Positions 22,351 to 40,567 of a stretch of DNA of 64,000 nt are shown piece by piece. Location: NCBI GenBank assembly GCA_028583405.1, contig CM053249.1:41693499-41757498 (forward strand). The letters run 5' to 3'. How positions within the stretch are numbered: position 1 is the first letter of the stretch; every line of letters starts with the position of its first letter. A program made the position numbers and the translations under genes. The notes beneath the pieces were generated by a model that saw nothing but the letters and a program-made list of their open reading frames with translations, was not told the origin of the DNA and ran no database searches. This DNA is from Pogonophryne albipinna (lineage: Eukaryota; Chordata; Actinopteri; Perciformes; Artedidraconidae).

Positions 22351-23482
22351 TAGAGTGGCGAAGTCACGCCCATCTACCTCCGGTCCATGGGACCTTATTT
22401 CGGAAAAAATTATGTATTGAAGTCAATGGAGAGAGAAAACGTATCTTTCGATCCTGTTTGAATTGTGCCATGAATTACACATATGATGTTTGTCAATCTT
22501 AAAAAATAATGTCCATGTCAAAAAAGTCACAGTTTGTCGTAAAACTGTTGAAATATAAGACTATGAAAAATACGCAACTAGAAAGACTACAAATCCCAGA
22601 GTCGCGTAAGTGATGTCACAATTGTTTTCCTCCACTAAGAGATAGCTAAGATCAGCGCCATATAGATATAATCTATATATATGGCGCTGGCTAAGATAAG
22701 ATAACTTTAACAAGATGCCTGTGTGCTTAGTACCAGGTTGTTATCATACCAGCAATGGGTCTTCGCTTCCCGTCTGATGAAAGGACCAGGAGTGGCTGGA
22801 TCAAGTTAGCTACCTAGCTAGTAGCTAGCATGTTAGTTAGCATTACAGCCTTGTCATTTTTATTAGCCTTAACATGAAGTAACATTAAGTAACCCAAAAT
22901 GTTAAACAGTAAGAGTAGTAGTCATATTTCGTGAACCCTTTGAAGAGTACTGTCACCGGTGTGATCATTCTATAATACACAATTTAAGCCCGGGGGAGAA
23001 ATGCTAACGCTAGCATCGGCGATCGCCGATCTTTTCTACTTCATGCTATCTGCACAAATAGTTGACATTAAACATTAAAAAGACCAGGCAGTTCAGAGAG
23101 AATCAAAGGAAGGCAGGCAGCTTTGCATGACATTCTTCTGGACGTGTTTCATTGTGGTGATCGTGAGGGTAGTCAATCCTTTTGTTGACAAGACAGTAGT
23201 GACGGCCATCTTGGTGACGTGTGTTGTTCTGCGAGACCAGAGATGTAGTTCATTGAGCGTTTCACACAAACAAATGTGTTACTTCAGTTTTACGACACAT
23301 TTTAATTTTTTTGACTTGCAAAATTATCTTTTAAATTGACAAACATCATATGTGTAATTCGTGGCACAATTCAAACGGGATGGAAAGATAATCTTTCTCT
23401 CTCCATTGACTTCAATACATATTTTTTCAGAAATAAGGTCCCATGGAGGTCCACCGGAAGGGGAGGGACTTCGCCACTCTAT
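22351..23482 (+). mobile_element. DNA transposon with ~150-bp inverted repeats and a THAP relic
   Basis: About 150 bp at the left (TAGAGTGGCGAAGTC...) is the inverse of the right end at roughly 85% identity by eye. TA flanks each side. Weaker inverse similarity extends about 100 bp further in. A 22655-22687 palindrome 'gcgccatata...tatatggcgc' and a THAP-like start at 22715 lie inside. TA target plus THAP suggests an ISL2EU- or Kolobok-like group, but I cannot decide the superfamily. Confidence 0.75.
22715..22777 (+). pseudogene. THAP-domain N-terminal fragment
   Basis: ATG opens MPVCLVPGCYHTSNGSSLPV then a stop. The CxxxxC start is that of a THAP zinc finger, a DNA-binding domain found in several DNA transposases. 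A one-base slip after 'SL' would lead to a typical continuation, so this is a frameshifted relic. Confidence 0.55.
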
Positions 23483-23539
23483 AGACTGAGACACTGTCGT
23501 GCTCTTTACTAATAATTGACTCCACTGGTGTTTTGGTGT

Positions 23540-23803
23540 AATTGTCACTTTATTATACTGTCACAATTAGGGGCCGGTGTGTTGGAGCCAATTTGCTTTG
23601 GGTTGCACGGGGTTTGTCTATGTGTGTGTGTGAACGCGTCATCATCCAATCTGCGCACCTGGGAGCACGGCAGGTAATTAACCTATATATGTGGGCACGG
23701 GTGATCAGCTGGGATGAGAGGTTAGAGAGGAAGCCACACGTTTTTCAACCGTGTTGACCGTGATTGTTTGTGTCTGAGCGTGTGCGTGATCGTTATGTTT
23801 TAA
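23540..23803 (+). repeat. BEL/Pao 3' LTR, interrupted
   Basis: Shares 74 bp with the 5' LTR at its end; about 190 bp upstream probably belong to the LTR too ('gtcacaattaggggccggtg' start) but have no counterpart in the 5' copy. The LTR is cut at a TTAA (23800-23803) by the next element. Confidence 0.55.
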
Positions 23804-24423
23804 CCCTTGTGCCCTCCTCGAACCTTTCGACCCCTTCGTGGCAAAATTGTACACGCCCATAATAACTGCTATTAAATCATCATACATCAATATTTTTTTC
23901 TACTATTTTGTTCATGAATCACTTAAAGAACTTATAACATACTCAAAACTACCAAACATTCATTAATTTTCAGGATTTTAACCCTTTAAATGCCTGTTTC
24001 ATTATTTGAATTATCTCATTATTTATGACAAAAAAACACAAAAAATGAATTTTTTTTCAATATAATAATTAGTAGAGGGATGGAACTTTGGTGGTTATTA
24101 GAGTCTTGGATGAGTCAAAGATTAGCAACAAAATTGATTTGACTGCATTATTATTTTGTACGTAGTGTCAGATACTACCTCTGGACACCTTCGTGGCAAA
24201 AATGTACACGCCCCAAATAACTGCTATTAAATCATACATCAATATCTGTTTCTACTTTCTTTTTTCATGAATCACATAAACAACTTCTAACGTACTCAAA
24301 ACTACCAAACATTCAATCATTTTCAGGATTTTAACCCTTTAAACGCCTGTTTCATTATTTGAATTATTTCATTTATCTCAAAAATGCCTCATTGACTTCC
24401 ATTCAGTTCGCATTTTTTGATTT
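23804..24423 (+). mobile_element. TTAA-inserted (piggyBac-like) repeat, dimeric
   Basis: CCCTTGTGCCCTCC directly follows TTAA at 23800-23803; the uninterrupted BEL LTR at 16321-16330 has the TTAA in place. Body contains two diverged direct copies (from 23831 and from 24186) sharing 'ttcgtggcaaaa.tgtacacgcc', 'aataactgctattaaatcat' and 'ctcaaaactaccaaacatt'. The right terminus is not visible. Confidence 0.6.
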
Positions 24424-26674
24424 TTGATTGTACTGTTACTAGACTACAAAGCATTAGTCAAAAGCTCCTGCAGCAGAAACCTATCTGTTAGTGCTATAGC
24501 CAAATTTAAGGAAGAGATTCCACCAATACTTAACTCGATAGCATGTCTGCATGTAGGGGAGGAAACTTATACAAAATGTACACCACCCCAAATTGATCAT
24601 GTTGTCGATAGTGCTACAGATGCGCTGCGAATAAAATTAGACTCTGTTGCTCCTTTGAAAAAGAAGAAAATAAAACAACATAGATTAGCTCCATGGCATA
24701 ATGCCGAAACCCGCAAAATAAAGCAAAAGTCGAGACAACTTGAAAGGATATGGCGTTCCACTAAACTTGAAGAATCTCGTTTAATTTGGCATATAAGAAT
24801 GAATATAAGAAAGCACTGCGTAAAGCGAGAGCAGCCTACTACTCTTCATTAATAGATGAGAATAAGAATAATGCAAGATTTCTTTTCAGCACTGTAGCCA
24901 GGCTGACAGAGAGCCATAGCTCGATTGAGCCTTCTATTCCCATAGCACTCAGTAGTAATGATTTGATGTGCTTTTTTAACGATAAAATTGTTACTCTTAG
25001 AAACAAAATTAATGACCTCTTGCCTTTGACCAGTATAGTGTTATCAACAGCTCCCGGAAACGTAAGTTCTAATATTACACTAGATAGTAAACTAGAATGC
25101 TTTTCAGCCATAAACCTTGAACAATTAAATGTAATGATTCTCTCTTCTAAACCATCAACGTGTATGTTAGACCCAATTCCAACTAAGCTGTTGAAGGAAG
25201 TTTTTCCATTAATTAGCACTTCTTTATTAAATATTATGAATATGTCTTTATTATCAGGCTATGTTCCACAATCATTCAAAGTAGCAGTGCTAAAACCGCT
25301 TCTTAAAAAGCACAACCTCTATCCAGAGGTTTTAGCCAATTATAGACCTATTTCTAATCTTCCGTTCCTCTCAAAAATTCTTGAGAAAGCAGTCGCAAAA
25401 CAGTTGTGTGATTACTTAAAAAACAATGATTTATTTGAAGATTTTCAGTCTGGCTTCAGAACACACCATAGCACAGAGACAGCTCTGGTTAAAGTCACAA
25501 ATGACATTCTAATAGCCTCTGACAAGGGACTTGTCTCTATTCTTGTTTTGCTCGATCTCAGTGCTGCATTTGATACTATCGATCATGATATCGTATTGCA
25601 AAGACTAGAGCACTTAGATGGCATACAGGGAACTGCTTTAGGCTGGTTTAGGTCCTATCTATCTGAACGCTCTCAGTTTGTACGTGTCAATGATGAATCT
25701 TCCACGCAAACCAAAGTTAGTCATGGAGTGCCACAGGGCTCAGTGCTCGGACCTATTTTGTTCACATTATATATGCTTCCGTTACGCAATATTATAAGGA
25801 ATCATTCTGTAAATTTTCATTGTTATGTGGATGATACTCAACTATATTTATCAATCAAGCCTGATGAAATTAATCATCTAAATAAAATTCAAGACTGCCT
25901 CAAGGACTTAAAAACGTGGATGACCTTAAACTTTTTGATGTTAAACACGACCAAAACTGAAGTTATTGTACTTGGCCCGAAGAATCTACGAAACAAATTA
26001 TCTAAAGATATACTAACTATGGATGGCATTAATTTGGCCTCCAGTGAGACTGTACGGAATCTTGGTGTTATATTTGATCAGGATTTATCCTTTAACGCCC
26101 ACATAAAATCAATTTCAAGGACCGCCTACTTCCATCTACGTAACATTGCAAAAATCAGGCATCTTGACTCAAAACGATGCAGAGAAACTAGTCCATGCAT
26201 TTGTTAGTTCAAGGCTGGATTATTGTAACTCCTTATTATCAGGGTGTACCAAGAAGTCAGTCAAGTCGCTTCAGCTGATTCACAATGCTGCAGCTCGTGT
26301 ACTAACCAGAGTTAGGAAAAGGGACCACATTACTCCTGTTCTGGCTGCCTTACACTGGCTCCCTATAGAACACAGGATAGAATTTAAAATTCTTCTTCTC
26401 GCCTACAAAGCCCTTAATGGGCAGGCGCCATCTTACCTTAAATAACTCATTATACCCTACTGTCCTACTAGGGCATTGCGTTCCAATAATGCAGGGTTGT
26501 TGGTTGTTCCTAGAGTCCCTAAAAGTACAATGGGAGCCAGAGCCTTTTCTTATCAAGCTCCACATTTGTGGAATCAGCTTCCAGTTTGTGTTCGGGCGGC
26601 AGACACCCTATCAATTTTTAAGAGTGCGCTTAAGACCTTCCTTTTTGATAAAGCTTATAGTTAGGGCTGATTAG
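24424..26674 (+). pseudogene. LINE ORF2: reverse transcriptase (L2/CR1-jockey group)
   Basis: The main frame (24786-26207, 473 codons) shows the RT blocks in order: ANYRPISNLPFLSKILEK, HHSTETAL, LLDLSAAFDTIDH, HGVPQGSVLGPILFTLYM and FHCYVDDTQLYLS. The catalytic motif is YVDD, where the second local copy shows YADD-type flanks only partly. The preceding frame (24424-24852) holds the basic linker and is shifted at about 24790. A one-base deletion near 26160 moves the C-terminal SRLDYCNSLLSG/HWLPIEHRI part to another frame, and a TAA lies at 26444. Not translatable as one protein. Confidence 0.9.
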
Positions 26675-27335
26675 ATTCAGCCCCTAGTTTTGCTGATATA
26701 GGCTTAGTTTGTCGGGGGACATCTTACTTCTTCCTTCTCTCTGTCTATACCTGTGTACTCTCATGTTCCGAATAACCCAGCTTCCCCGAAATGTCTTTTT
26801 GGTGTCTATATACGCCGGGATCCTGAGGCGTGGCTGATATTGTTGCTGTGGTCCTGCTGTGGTCCTGGATCCTGAGTCCTGGATCCTGAGTCCTGGATCC
26901 TGAGTCCTGCATCCTGAGTCCTGGATTTAGAGTCGTGGCTGTGGTCCTGCCTGACTCTCATCCTACTATTTCTCTGATGGCTCCCACAGGATTGTTGACA
27001 TCCTCATGGATTCATCTTCCTATTATACACACATGCACTTCCAAACATTTGGTCTACCTATGTTGTAAAATGTATTATCTTTTCAATTTACACACGGCAT
27101 CTATTGCACATCTGTCCGTCCTGGGAGAGGGACCCCTCCTCTGATGCTCTCCTCGAGGTTTATTCAATTTTTTTCCCCATTTCTTTGGAAGTTTTACGTA
27201 TGTGAGGGTCTAAGGACAGAGGGTGTCGTATTGTCATACTGATATTCTGTACAAACTGTGAAGTCCACTGAGACAAATGTAACATTTGTGATATTGGGCT
27301 ATATAAATAAACATTGATTGATGATTGATTGAAGA
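24424..27335 (+). mobile_element. L2-like LINE, 5'-truncated
   Basis: Lacks the endonuclease domain but has the linker, full reverse transcriptase, C-terminal region, a 3' UTR with a 14-bp 'gtcctggatcctga' tandem tract (26870-26930), and an ATTGATTG tail at 27313-27335. Inserted between the TTAA repeat and the last visible dnah9 exon, co-linear with plus. A shorter copy is at 59709-60501. Confidence 0.85.
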
Positions 27336-27987
27336 TTGGATAGTCCAATCTCAACAACATAGTGAGGTTATGAAGAAAAATGACAATGACTCTAGGGATT
27401 CTTAAATTACTGCCAATATCCAGTTGTATTTAAAGTGTCTGCAGTCTATGTGTGAGGTCATACTGTATGGACATGTGAAGTCTCTCTCTGACTCTCATGC
27501 ATCTTGAACACAGATTATGATTATGATCCAACAGTGGGGGCTTTATCTTGCAGGTTATGATGGTGGATGGTCTAGAAAGCCATTCCTCACTGGGCATCAC
27601 TGAGCAGGGACTGAGTTTATGGGATTATGTGCGCTGTGAAATAATGTGCAGAGCAGCGCCACAGTAATGAGAACATACATCGTGCCTGGAGCTGCAAGAT
27701 GTTCCACAGGGGCTGCTTCATATTTGTTGTACACTATACTAACACAATCCCAACTGTTCAATTAGAAAAACAGTGCCGCTGTGAAATGACTGAGCAAAAA
27801 AAACAAAAAAACACAGACCTGATATCTGATTCATGCTGGCTTTTACAATATCACAGTACAATATGGAGCCTTCTCTTATACCACCGTATATTCTGTTTCA
27901 TGTCCCTTTCTGTTCTTTTTAATTAGTAATGCATCTGACTATGATTACATTTAATGAAAAACACTGAGATAAGATCCACACACACAC
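27336..27987. other. Intron 11 of dnah9, unique-looking part
   Basis: No exon, LINE or TIR structure was recognised here. Searched on the minus strand for the next dynein tail exon without success. Confidence 0.4.
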
Positions 27988-34938
<6,951 letters not shown>

Positions 34939-34966
34939 AGTAACCAGAGTTTGCTTTCACCAAGCC

Positions 34967-34979
34967 GTTGCTAGGGAAC
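34967..34979 (+). promoter_or_regulatory. RFX X-box motif 2 of dnah9
   Basis: GTTGCTAGGGAAC is two RFX half-sites with a one-base spacer; it fits RYYNYY-N-RRNRAC on either strand. It lies about 29 bp upstream of the first ATG and 23 bp from motif 1. Confidence 0.55.
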
Positions 34980-35010
34980 TTGAGAGACCTGCAGCTGACC
35001 CAGGATTTCC

Positions 35011-35053
35011 CTCTGTCTGTCTGCCTGTCTGCCTGCCTGTCTGTCTGTCTGCC

Positions 35054-35094
<41 letters not shown>

Positions 35095-35153
35095 GCCTGT
35101 CTGCCTGCCTGTCTGTCTGCCTGTCTGTCTGTCTGTCTGTCTGTCTGTCTGCC

Positions 35154-35186
<33 letters not shown>

Positions 35187-35245
35187 GCCTGTCTGTCTGT
35201 CTGCCTGTGTGTCTGCCTGTCTGTCTGTCTGCCTGTGTGTCTGCC

Positions 35246-35286
<41 letters not shown>

Positions 35287-35345
35287 GCCTGCCTGTCTGT
35301 CTGTCTGTCTGTCTGCCTGCCTGCCTGCCTGTCTGCCTACCTACC

Positions 35346-35382
<37 letters not shown>

Positions 35383-35561
35383 GCCTGTCTGCCTGTCTGT
35401 CTGTATGTCTGTCTGTCTGTCTGCTTACCTGTCTGTCTGTCTGACTGCCTGTCTGTCTGCCTGTCTGTCTGTCTGTCTGTCTGTCTGCCTGCCTGTCTGC
35501 CTGTCTGCCTGTCTGTCTGCCTGTCTGTCTGCCTGTCTGTCTGCCTGTCTGTCTGTCTGCC

Positions 35562-35594
<33 letters not shown>

Positions 35595-35765
35595 GCCTGT
35601 CTGTCTGCCTACCTGTCTGTCTGTCTGTCTGTCTGTCTGTCTGCCTGTCTGTCTGCCTGCCTGTCTGTCTGCCTGTCTGTCTGTCTGTCTGTCTGCCTGC
35701 CTGTCTGCCTGTCTGCCTGTCTGTCTGCCTACCTGTCTGTCTGCCTACCTGTCTGTCTGTCTGCC

Positions 35766-35818
<53 letters not shown>

Positions 35819-35851
35819 GCCTGTCTGTCTGTCTATCTGTCAGTCTGTCTG
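35011..35851 (+). repeat. CTGT/CTGC tetranucleotide array at the dnah9 promoter
   Basis: About 840 bp of CTGT with interspersed CTGC and a few CTAC. The period of four cycles through three frames as SVCL/PVCL/ACLS, so very long false open frames arise. It starts 32 bp beyond X-box 2. Confidence 0.95.
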
Positions 35852-36159
35852 ATTCTTGATTGGTTGCCTACTTTTAAGAAAGTAAAGAACTTGAAATGAA
35901 GTCATTAAACTATTTTGTTAAATGTATTAAAGGTCCCATGTCATGCTTTTCTGGTTATTACCCGTCCCCTTGTGTGTTATGAAGGTTTTTCTTAAAACTC
36001 TAACACAGAAAATACCTGTCTATGCTGCCCCAGAATGCCTCGTTGGAGATTTCTCATTTTCCATTGTTTTCTTCCTGGGTTCTGTGATGTGTGAATACCC
36101 AAATCAACAACAAATGACCGGATTGGCCCAAATGGACCAATCCGCGGAGCACCTCACAC

Positions 36160-36751
36160 CAGAGTCCTGCACGGGGACCCGCTCCCGCCCCGCACCCGTG
36201 ACGTGCAATACCGAACCCGCCCCGTTACCCGCACATATTGCCAATTAGTTCTGCAAACCGACCCGACCCGTCGGCACGAGATCCGCAACCCGACCCGAAC
36301 CCGCATATATATGAGCAGTGAAAACGTGCAATTATTAACACACGCAGTTGCATATTTGTCTCAAAAAGCGTGGGATGTTGGTTCTTTTCTCCATCTGGGA
36401 CGACACCAAAAGCCTCCCAGACGTTGGATTTTGCTCTTGAGGAAGTGTTATTGAAAATGCTGTATTCTCCGCTAGAGAGCTTCACCTCAGCCATTTCCAA
36501 TGTGGCGCACTCAGCAGCAGATTGATGCGCTGCAGAGGTTATGATTATGCGTGGTCCCGCGGGGGAGAGGTCTGAGGATTTAAACATTAAACTAAATTAT
36601 TATTATTTTAATATATATATTATGCAACACCCGCGACCCGACCCGCATCATCTTTGTTTTACCCAAAGCCGAACCCGGAAAAAAGCCTTTGAAAAAATAC
36701 CACCCGCGAATAAAAAATGTTGCGGGTCACCCGACCCGATGCAGGACTCTG
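36160..36751. mobile_element. hAT MITE with exact 8-bp target duplication
   Basis: Ends CAGAGTCCTGCACGGG and inverted CAGAGTCCTGCATCGGG, flanked by CCTCACAC at 36152-36159 and 36752-36759. Subterminal 'cgacccg' repeats on both sides. Non-coding. Confidence 0.9.
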
Positions 36752-36887
36752 CCTCACACACCAGGATCCCTTGGCTAACTAAGAGGGAGTCCCCATTGAC
36801 TTGCATAGAGCTCCATGAATGCTGGTAATAGACAACACATCCTCAATCCCAGGTCGGCCTATGTTGACGTTATGTCAAGTCCCCTGT

Positions 36888-37092
36888 GTCGGCTTTTTCC
36901 AACGCAAGGGGGAGGGGGGGCCGTGTCGGCTTTTTCCAACGCAAGGGGGGGGGGGGCTGTGTCGGCTTTTTCCAACGCAAGGGGGGGGGGCTGTGTCGGC
37001 TTTTTCCAACGCAAGGGGGGGGGGGGCCGTGTCGGCTTTTTCCAACGCAAGGGGGTGGGTCGGTGTCGGCTTTTTCCAACGCAAGGGGGGGG
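36888..37092 (+). repeat. G-run tandem array, left arm (6 units)
   Basis: Six units of TGTCGGCTTTTTCCAACGCA followed by a run of 7-12 G, unit about 35 bp. Stop-free frames through it are artefacts. Confidence 0.95.
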
Positions 37093-37303
37093 GGCCCTTA
37101 GCGTACATTTTCAACTTTCCGGGATGTCCATAGGCTTCTATATAGCTCCCTAAACGTATGTTGTAGACGACTTGAGATCGCGAGCGAATGCTACCTGAAG
37201 ATCCATTCTCACAGCGTTTATCAACCTTTTTCTTACTTAATATCAAGCCACACTTAATGTTTTGACTTCTTTATTTTAATTGAATAATGGAGGACTTTTG
37301 TTG

Positions 37304-39249
37304 CAACGCAATAATTTACAAACTCTTCAACTACAACCCTAATTATATTTTAAAACATTTTAGAAGGCCTCACGAAATACTTTAATGTAAATTAAAATGT
37401 AAATGTGAAGGGATGTGTGTAATGTGGTGATTGACATTATTCACCCACGGATCTATGGGTTGGGGTATTGTTCCGCACGGACATTTTAGTTAACCGGACT
37501 TCCTGTTGATGTGAAATACGAAAAAATAATTAAAAATAAAATAATACTTTATTCCGAGTGTGCTTGCTTTTCTCTTTGAAGGTCATCACATAAAGGCATT
37601 GTAATACACGGTTCGGCTGCATTAAATATTACATATCTGCCGTAGTTCTCTATTTACAGAGCCCTGATGAGAAGACTTCTAGACAAATATGAAGAACTGC
37701 CGCCGAAACTGAATATGTGACGTGGATCATAAATATATCAGCAATTAAAAAAAATCTTCAATTTCTCTTCCCAATATAAGTCTCCTTGCAGTATCAACAC
37801 TAATTCGGCAGACTTTTATATTTGATCCAATCAGTATAGCCTATTGGTATATTTACACCATAACGGCGCACAGCTGATAGAAAGGGACACCTGGTGGTTA
37901 AAGCACGTTATTGAAATGTATTATTTTTATTATTAGATATTAATAGGAGACACAGACAGACACACTAATAAGGCTTTATTTAAAAATTAAAGAATACTTT
38001 AGGTTAAGGTCTTATTTTGAATAAGAAAAAAGCTTTGGGGGTATAAATATTAAGCCTGACAAAGTACTAATATATTGCTTTCCTGTAATGTTAACTACTG
38101 CATGTTGAAGCACTTATTTTAACTGATATTATACATATGTATTATACTCTTATAAGATGTATGTAGATAGCATAAGAAATGTGCAGAATATGACAGTTTA
38201 ATGGTGGAGGTACACACACATATTGATAGATGTCTTGTAATGCACTGTTGAGGAACCTGCGACCCAAGTTTTTCATCTCCGACCTTGTCAGGTATTGAAT
38301 ATTCAATAAATAAAGAACACAGAATTATTAAATATAAAACACAGAATTTGTGTGATTATACTAAATGATTTACAAATAAACACCACTGCATATTTACAAC
38401 TGTTACTCATGCTGATGTAACGCAAATGTTTCCAACTTGGGATCAATAAAGTATATCTTATCTTAAGATGATCGATGGTTACTGCCATATTTGCCTCTGA
38501 ACCTTGACAAGTGCATGTTTCAGGCTTCTCAATGAACAACAGGAGGGGTCACAGACATAAGACCAGCTGTTAAATAAAGCTCTTCTGACCTTAGCTGACA
38601 TGTGGGTATATATTAATGCTGCCCATTATGGACACAAGCCATTTTCACCCATTTATTAATTATATGTTTTAAATGTGAGTGTTTCCTATCCCCTAAACCT
38701 CCAGGGATGTACACAGTTTAATACTGGCAACTTCTTATTATGGGAAATACGAAAACGTCTTTTAAAACTACAACTCCCAGTAGAGACGTGCCATAGATAG
38801 AGAACATGTTGCAAAACACACAATCGCCAGCATGTGTAGTTCTGGGGACGGGATGGACCCGTTCAAATCCAGTTTTGGACAGTCTGCCGTGGTTCCATCC
38901 CATTTCAAAGTGTTGTTCGACGCTCGTCGTAACCCTCGGCGCACACTCAAACATCCAATCACAGAGCTTGAGGACTATCACAGGGTTTGTCAAGCGAAGC
39001 GGAGAGAATACTTACTTCCGGGTGTAAAATTCTCTAAAGCAACTACTATGAGCTGCTCCGACCCTCGGTCCTGACGGACTCCAACTTGTGTTTATTAATC
39101 AAACAAATAAATAAACACAAGGATAATTATGTGTTATTGTTGAGTAAATAACAGTGTGTGGTTTAGAAAAGAATACACAGAAGAGAAGGAAGAAACTATG
39201 AAACAATACAGATTTCAGTATTCTGAGCCCCTACTCTCCCCATAACTGA
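37304..39249. other. Loop of the foldback element
   Basis: AT-rich. One plus-strand frame at 38832-39074 (80 codons) is unrecognised. A 'gggatcaataaagtat' tail near 38439 resembles a LINE 3' end. Nothing else identified. Confidence 0.5.
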
Positions 39250-39469
39250 CAGCAACAAAAGTCCTACATTATTCAATTAAAATAAAGAAGTCAAAACAAT
39301 AAGTGTGGCTTGATATTAAGTAAGAAAAAGGTTGATAAACGCTGTGAGAATGAATCTTCAGGTAGCATTCGCTCGCGATCTCAAGTCGTCTACAACATAC
39401 GTTTAGGGAGCTATATCGAAGCCTATGGACATCCCGGAAAGTTGAAAATGTACGCTAAGGGCCCCCCCC

Positions 39470-39776
39470 TCTTGCGTTGGAAAAAGCCGACACGGACCCC
39501 CCCCCTTGCGTTGGAAAAAGCCGACACGACCGCCCCCCCCTTGCGTTGGAAAAAGCCGACACAGCCCCCCCCCCCTTGCGTTGGAAAAAGCCGACACAGC
39601 CCCCCCCTTGCGTTGGAAAAAGCCGACACAGCCCCCCCCCCTTGCGTTGGAAAAAGCCGACACGGCCGCCCCCCCCTTGCGTTGGAAAAAGCCGACACAG
39701 CCCCCCCCCCTTGCGTTGGAAAAAGCCGACACGGCCGCCCCCCTCTTGCGTTGGAAAAAGCCGACACAGGGGACTT
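39470..39776 (-). repeat. G-run tandem array, right arm (9 units)
   Basis: Nine inverted copies of the same ~35-bp unit as the left arm array, with C runs of 7-10 on the plus strand and occasional 'ggccg' variants. Confidence 0.95.
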
Positions 39777-40004
39777 GACATAACGTCAACATAGGCCGAC
39801 CTGGGAGTGAGGATGTGTTGTAATATACGAGTTGGGATGGTGGAGAAATGCTCTCTGCAGACCCATGCTCACAGCATTATAAACCTTTTTCTTACTCAAT
39901 ATCAAGCCACACTTATTGTTTTTACTTCGGCTGTGAATGTTTGTGTGCTCAGGATGAGTTTCGCTGTGTCTCTCTGTATCGCCGACCCGGAAGCCTGTCT
40001 GCTC

Positions 40005-40098
40005 CTCGCAGCAGTTCGCAGCAGTTCGCAGCAGCGGCGAGCAGCAACGAGTCTCGCAACGAGCCTCGCAACGAGCCTCGCAACGAGCCTCGCAACGT
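40005..40098 (+). repeat. Short tandem repeats 'cgcagcagtt' and 'gcaacgagcctc'
   Basis: Three CGCAGCAGTT-type units followed by four to five 15-bp CTCGCAACGAGC units, next to a 20-bp G run at 40140-40160. Confidence 0.8.
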
Positions 40099-40567
40099 CC
40101 CGACCAATCAGAACACACTGGGCTCACAGGAGGGGGGGAGGGGGGGGGGGGGGGGGGGGCAGGAGCGCCAACAAGCCGTTTAGGACAGAGAGTGAATACA
40201 CATACAGAGATGCTGTATGAGAAAATGTGAGTTTGGAAAATTGCACAATTTAAATCTATTCTAGTAGACCTCAACAATCGAAATATGATCAGTATAAATG
40301 GCCATGACATGGGACCTTTAAGTAGCCTGCATACGTGTAACATTGCTTTGATAGCTCATATTTTATATGATTTGGCACATCACAAGACATTTTTTTTTTT
40401 TTCACTTAAATTTTATTGTCATTTTTATAAACATACAAAACCACATATAGTTCAGTATACACTTGAATTAGAGACCCATTGAAGAAGAAAAAAGTAAATA
40501 ATAAAAACAAGCAAACAGTGACATGGAAGCTTTCTATCCTATTTTAATGCTGGTCTGGTTCCAACTC

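Larger units (their letters stand above)
16255..23803 (+). mobile_element. BEL/Pao LTR retrotransposon, decayed and multiply interrupted
   Basis: A 74-bp identical direct repeat (16255-16328 and 23730-23803) marks partial LTRs. In order between them lie a two-knuckle gag end, a Pao-type aspartic protease, reverse transcriptase pieces, and the integrase C-terminal region. Interruptions are a hAT at 17533-18270, a nested hAT cluster at 19421-21571, and a THAP-bearing element at 22351-23482. RNase H and the integrase core are deleted. Dead element. Confidence 0.85.
36833..39820. mobile_element. Foldback element with long inverted arms and internal arrays
   Basis: Left arm 36833-37303 is the inverse of right arm 39250-39820. 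Both begin CAACACATCCTCA at the outer edge. TAATAGA (36826-36832) and TAATATA (39821-39827) flank it as a near-perfect 7-bp duplication. Each arm includes a tandem array: six units on the left and nine on the right, which accounts for their ~100-bp length difference. The 1.95-kb loop holds no recognised transposase. Confidence 0.8.
35931..40317. mobile_element. TTAA-flanked DNA transposon carrying nested insertions
   Basis: Termini AGGTCCCATGTCATG are inverted at the two ends and TTAA flanks each (35927-35930, 40318-40321). TTAA targets are typical of piggyBac and Kolobok groups. Without its nested hAT MITE (36160-36751) and foldback element (36833-39820) it would be about 0.8 kb and non-coding. 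Similarity of the two ends beyond 16 bp is weak. Confidence 0.75.

Noticed and set aside
36815..39794. Several 90-157 codon frames with CRLFPTQ or EKADTAPP repeats
   Set aside because: Read-throughs of the G-run arrays; they appear in all phases.
39786..40343. Minus-strand 185-codon open frame
   Set aside because: Crosses a tandem repeat, a G/C run and the TTAA element terminus, with no domain or splice evidence.
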